From: Planctomycetes bacterium B3_Pla
GTDB taxonomy: Bacteria; Planctomycetota; Phycisphaerae; Sedimentisphaerales; Anaerobacaceae
NCBI GenBank assembly: GCA_005223045.1
Contig: NJBM01000031.1
Location: 1-50,014 of the forward strand
Length of the DNA stretch: 50,014 bases
Reading direction: 5' to 3'
The position numbers were made by a program, and so were the translations under genes. Shown in pieces: positions 49,461 through 50,014 of the stretch. Numbering within the stretch: position 1 is the stretch's first letter; the number at the start of each line of letters is the position of its first letter. The notes beneath the pieces are model-generated. The model saw only the letters and a program-made list of their open reading frames with translations. It was not told the origin of the DNA and made no database searches.

Positions 49461-50014
49461 TCAGAATTCCTTCGGTAAGGCCTCCAAGTCGCTACAGCGG
49501 AACACGGGGCCGTCCTTGCAGACATACAGACTGCCGACATTGCAGCGGCCACATTTCCCCACACCGCACTTCATTCTGTTTTCAAGCGTCGTGTACGCTG
49601 ACTCCGGCGAGAATCTCAGTTCCACAAGAGATTCCAGCACAAACTTGATCATGATGGGCGGGCCGCAGAGAACTACTGCGGTGTTCTCCGGCTTTGGCTT
49701 CATGCTCGTCAAAACAGTGGGAACAAAGCCGACTTCGCCCTTCCATTCTGGAGTTTCGCCGCCGGGATCTACTGTGTAGAGCGTTTGCACATCCTTCATC
49801 TGCTGCCAGGTGTCCAACCGCTCTTTGTACACGAGATCGTTCACGCTACGCGCCCCGTACAAAATGGATATGTCTTTGAACTGGTCTCGCAGATCCAGAC
49901 AATTCCTGATCAGCGAGTTCAGGGGGGCTAGTCCAATGCCGCCGGCGACAAACAGCAGGTTCTTTCCCTGCATCTGGTCGATCGGGAACCAGTTGCCATA
50001 GGGACCTCGAAAAC
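49461..50014 (-). CDS. FAD/NAD(P)-binding [2Fe-2S] oxidoreductase subunit (HydG/AsrB/PyrK type; 5' end beyond window)
   Basis: The C-terminal 184 codons of a ferredoxin-NADP reductase-like subunit, with the frame open to the right edge. RGPYGNWFPID is the flavin-binding segment, LLFVAGGIGLAPLNSLI the NAD(P)-binding glycine motif, and VVLCGPPIMIKFVLESL the usual C-terminal NAD-binding part. CGVGKCGRC with a later VC is the [2Fe-2S] site of dihydroorotate dehydrogenase B electron-transfer subunits, sulfhydrogenase gamma and anaerobic sulfite reductase B. It passes electrons between NAD(P)H and an iron-sulfur or haem partner. It is the first gene visible of the minus-strand operon; its usual partner (iron-sulfur protein, hydrogenase or Hdr-like subunit) would lie beyond the edge. 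Which family member it is cannot be settled here. Confidence 0.88.
   Translation of the reverse strand, partial: FRGPYGNWFPIDQMQGKNLLFVAGGIGLAPLNSLIRNCLDLRDQFKDISILYGARSVNDLVYKERLDTWQQMKDVQTLYTVDPGGETPEWKGEVGFVPTVLTSMKPKPENTAVVLCGPPIMIKFVLESLVELRFSPESAYTTLENRMKCGVGKCGRCNVGSLYVCKDGPVFRCSDLEALPKEF

Overview
The window carries the translation and transcription core of a bacterial chromosome, flanked by accessory genes. My inference is Planctomycetota, probably a Phycisphaerae-like anaerobe. The grounds are ribosomal protein L22 fused to an extra N-terminal helix-turn-helix-like domain, no L30 gene between S5 and L15, frequent low-complexity tails on ribosomal proteins, and accessory families common in that phylum (DUF3160/TolB lipoprotein, CE15 esterase, FGE-fold mosaics, multihaem cytochromes). 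No rRNA gene is present to confirm this.

Layout. (1) 1-7100: a DUF3160 lipoprotein gene running off the left edge on the minus strand, then plus-strand xerD, a secreted HEAT/TPR protein and a zinc-ribbon/membrane/CE15 esterase, the last two each with a good sigma70-type promoter. (2) 7399-21040: tRNA-Thr, tuf, rpmG (L33), tRNA-Trp, secE, nusG, rplK, rplA, rplJ, rplL, rpoB, rpoC. (3) 21144-21977: a lone minus-strand membrane coiled-coil gene with 28-residue repeats, with its own promoter. (4) 22417-25590: rpsL, rpsG, terminator, fusA (no tuf here). (5) 26039-42908: the joined S10, spc and alpha operons, rpsJ to rplQ, with secY, adk, map, infA and rpmJ inside, and a HIT-family gene after rplQ. 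(6) 42989-43062: an initiator tRNA with an atypical anticodon loop. (7) 43423-50014: a minus-strand operon, entering from the right edge, for an FAD/NAD(P)-binding [2Fe-2S] reductase subunit, a cytochrome with 15 potential haem sites, a thioredoxin-fold/TPR protein without its redox cysteines, and a 1134-residue mosaic of membrane anchor, Ig-like domain, five InlB-type repeats, FGE-fold domain, TPR and a four-haem cytochrome c554-like module.

Regions 2, 4 and 5 work together as the ribosome, RNA polymerase, protein-export and elongation-factor supply. Region 7 is the most likely place for an undescribed system: a redox module joining a soluble flavin/iron-sulfur subunit to extracytoplasmic multihaem proteins and a very unusual surface mosaic. 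Intergenic spacers of the ribosomal operons carry a repeat family built on ATACGA words that can form hairpins and sits directly next to start codons.

All identifications come from reading translated sequence and remembered family motifs. No database search was made.
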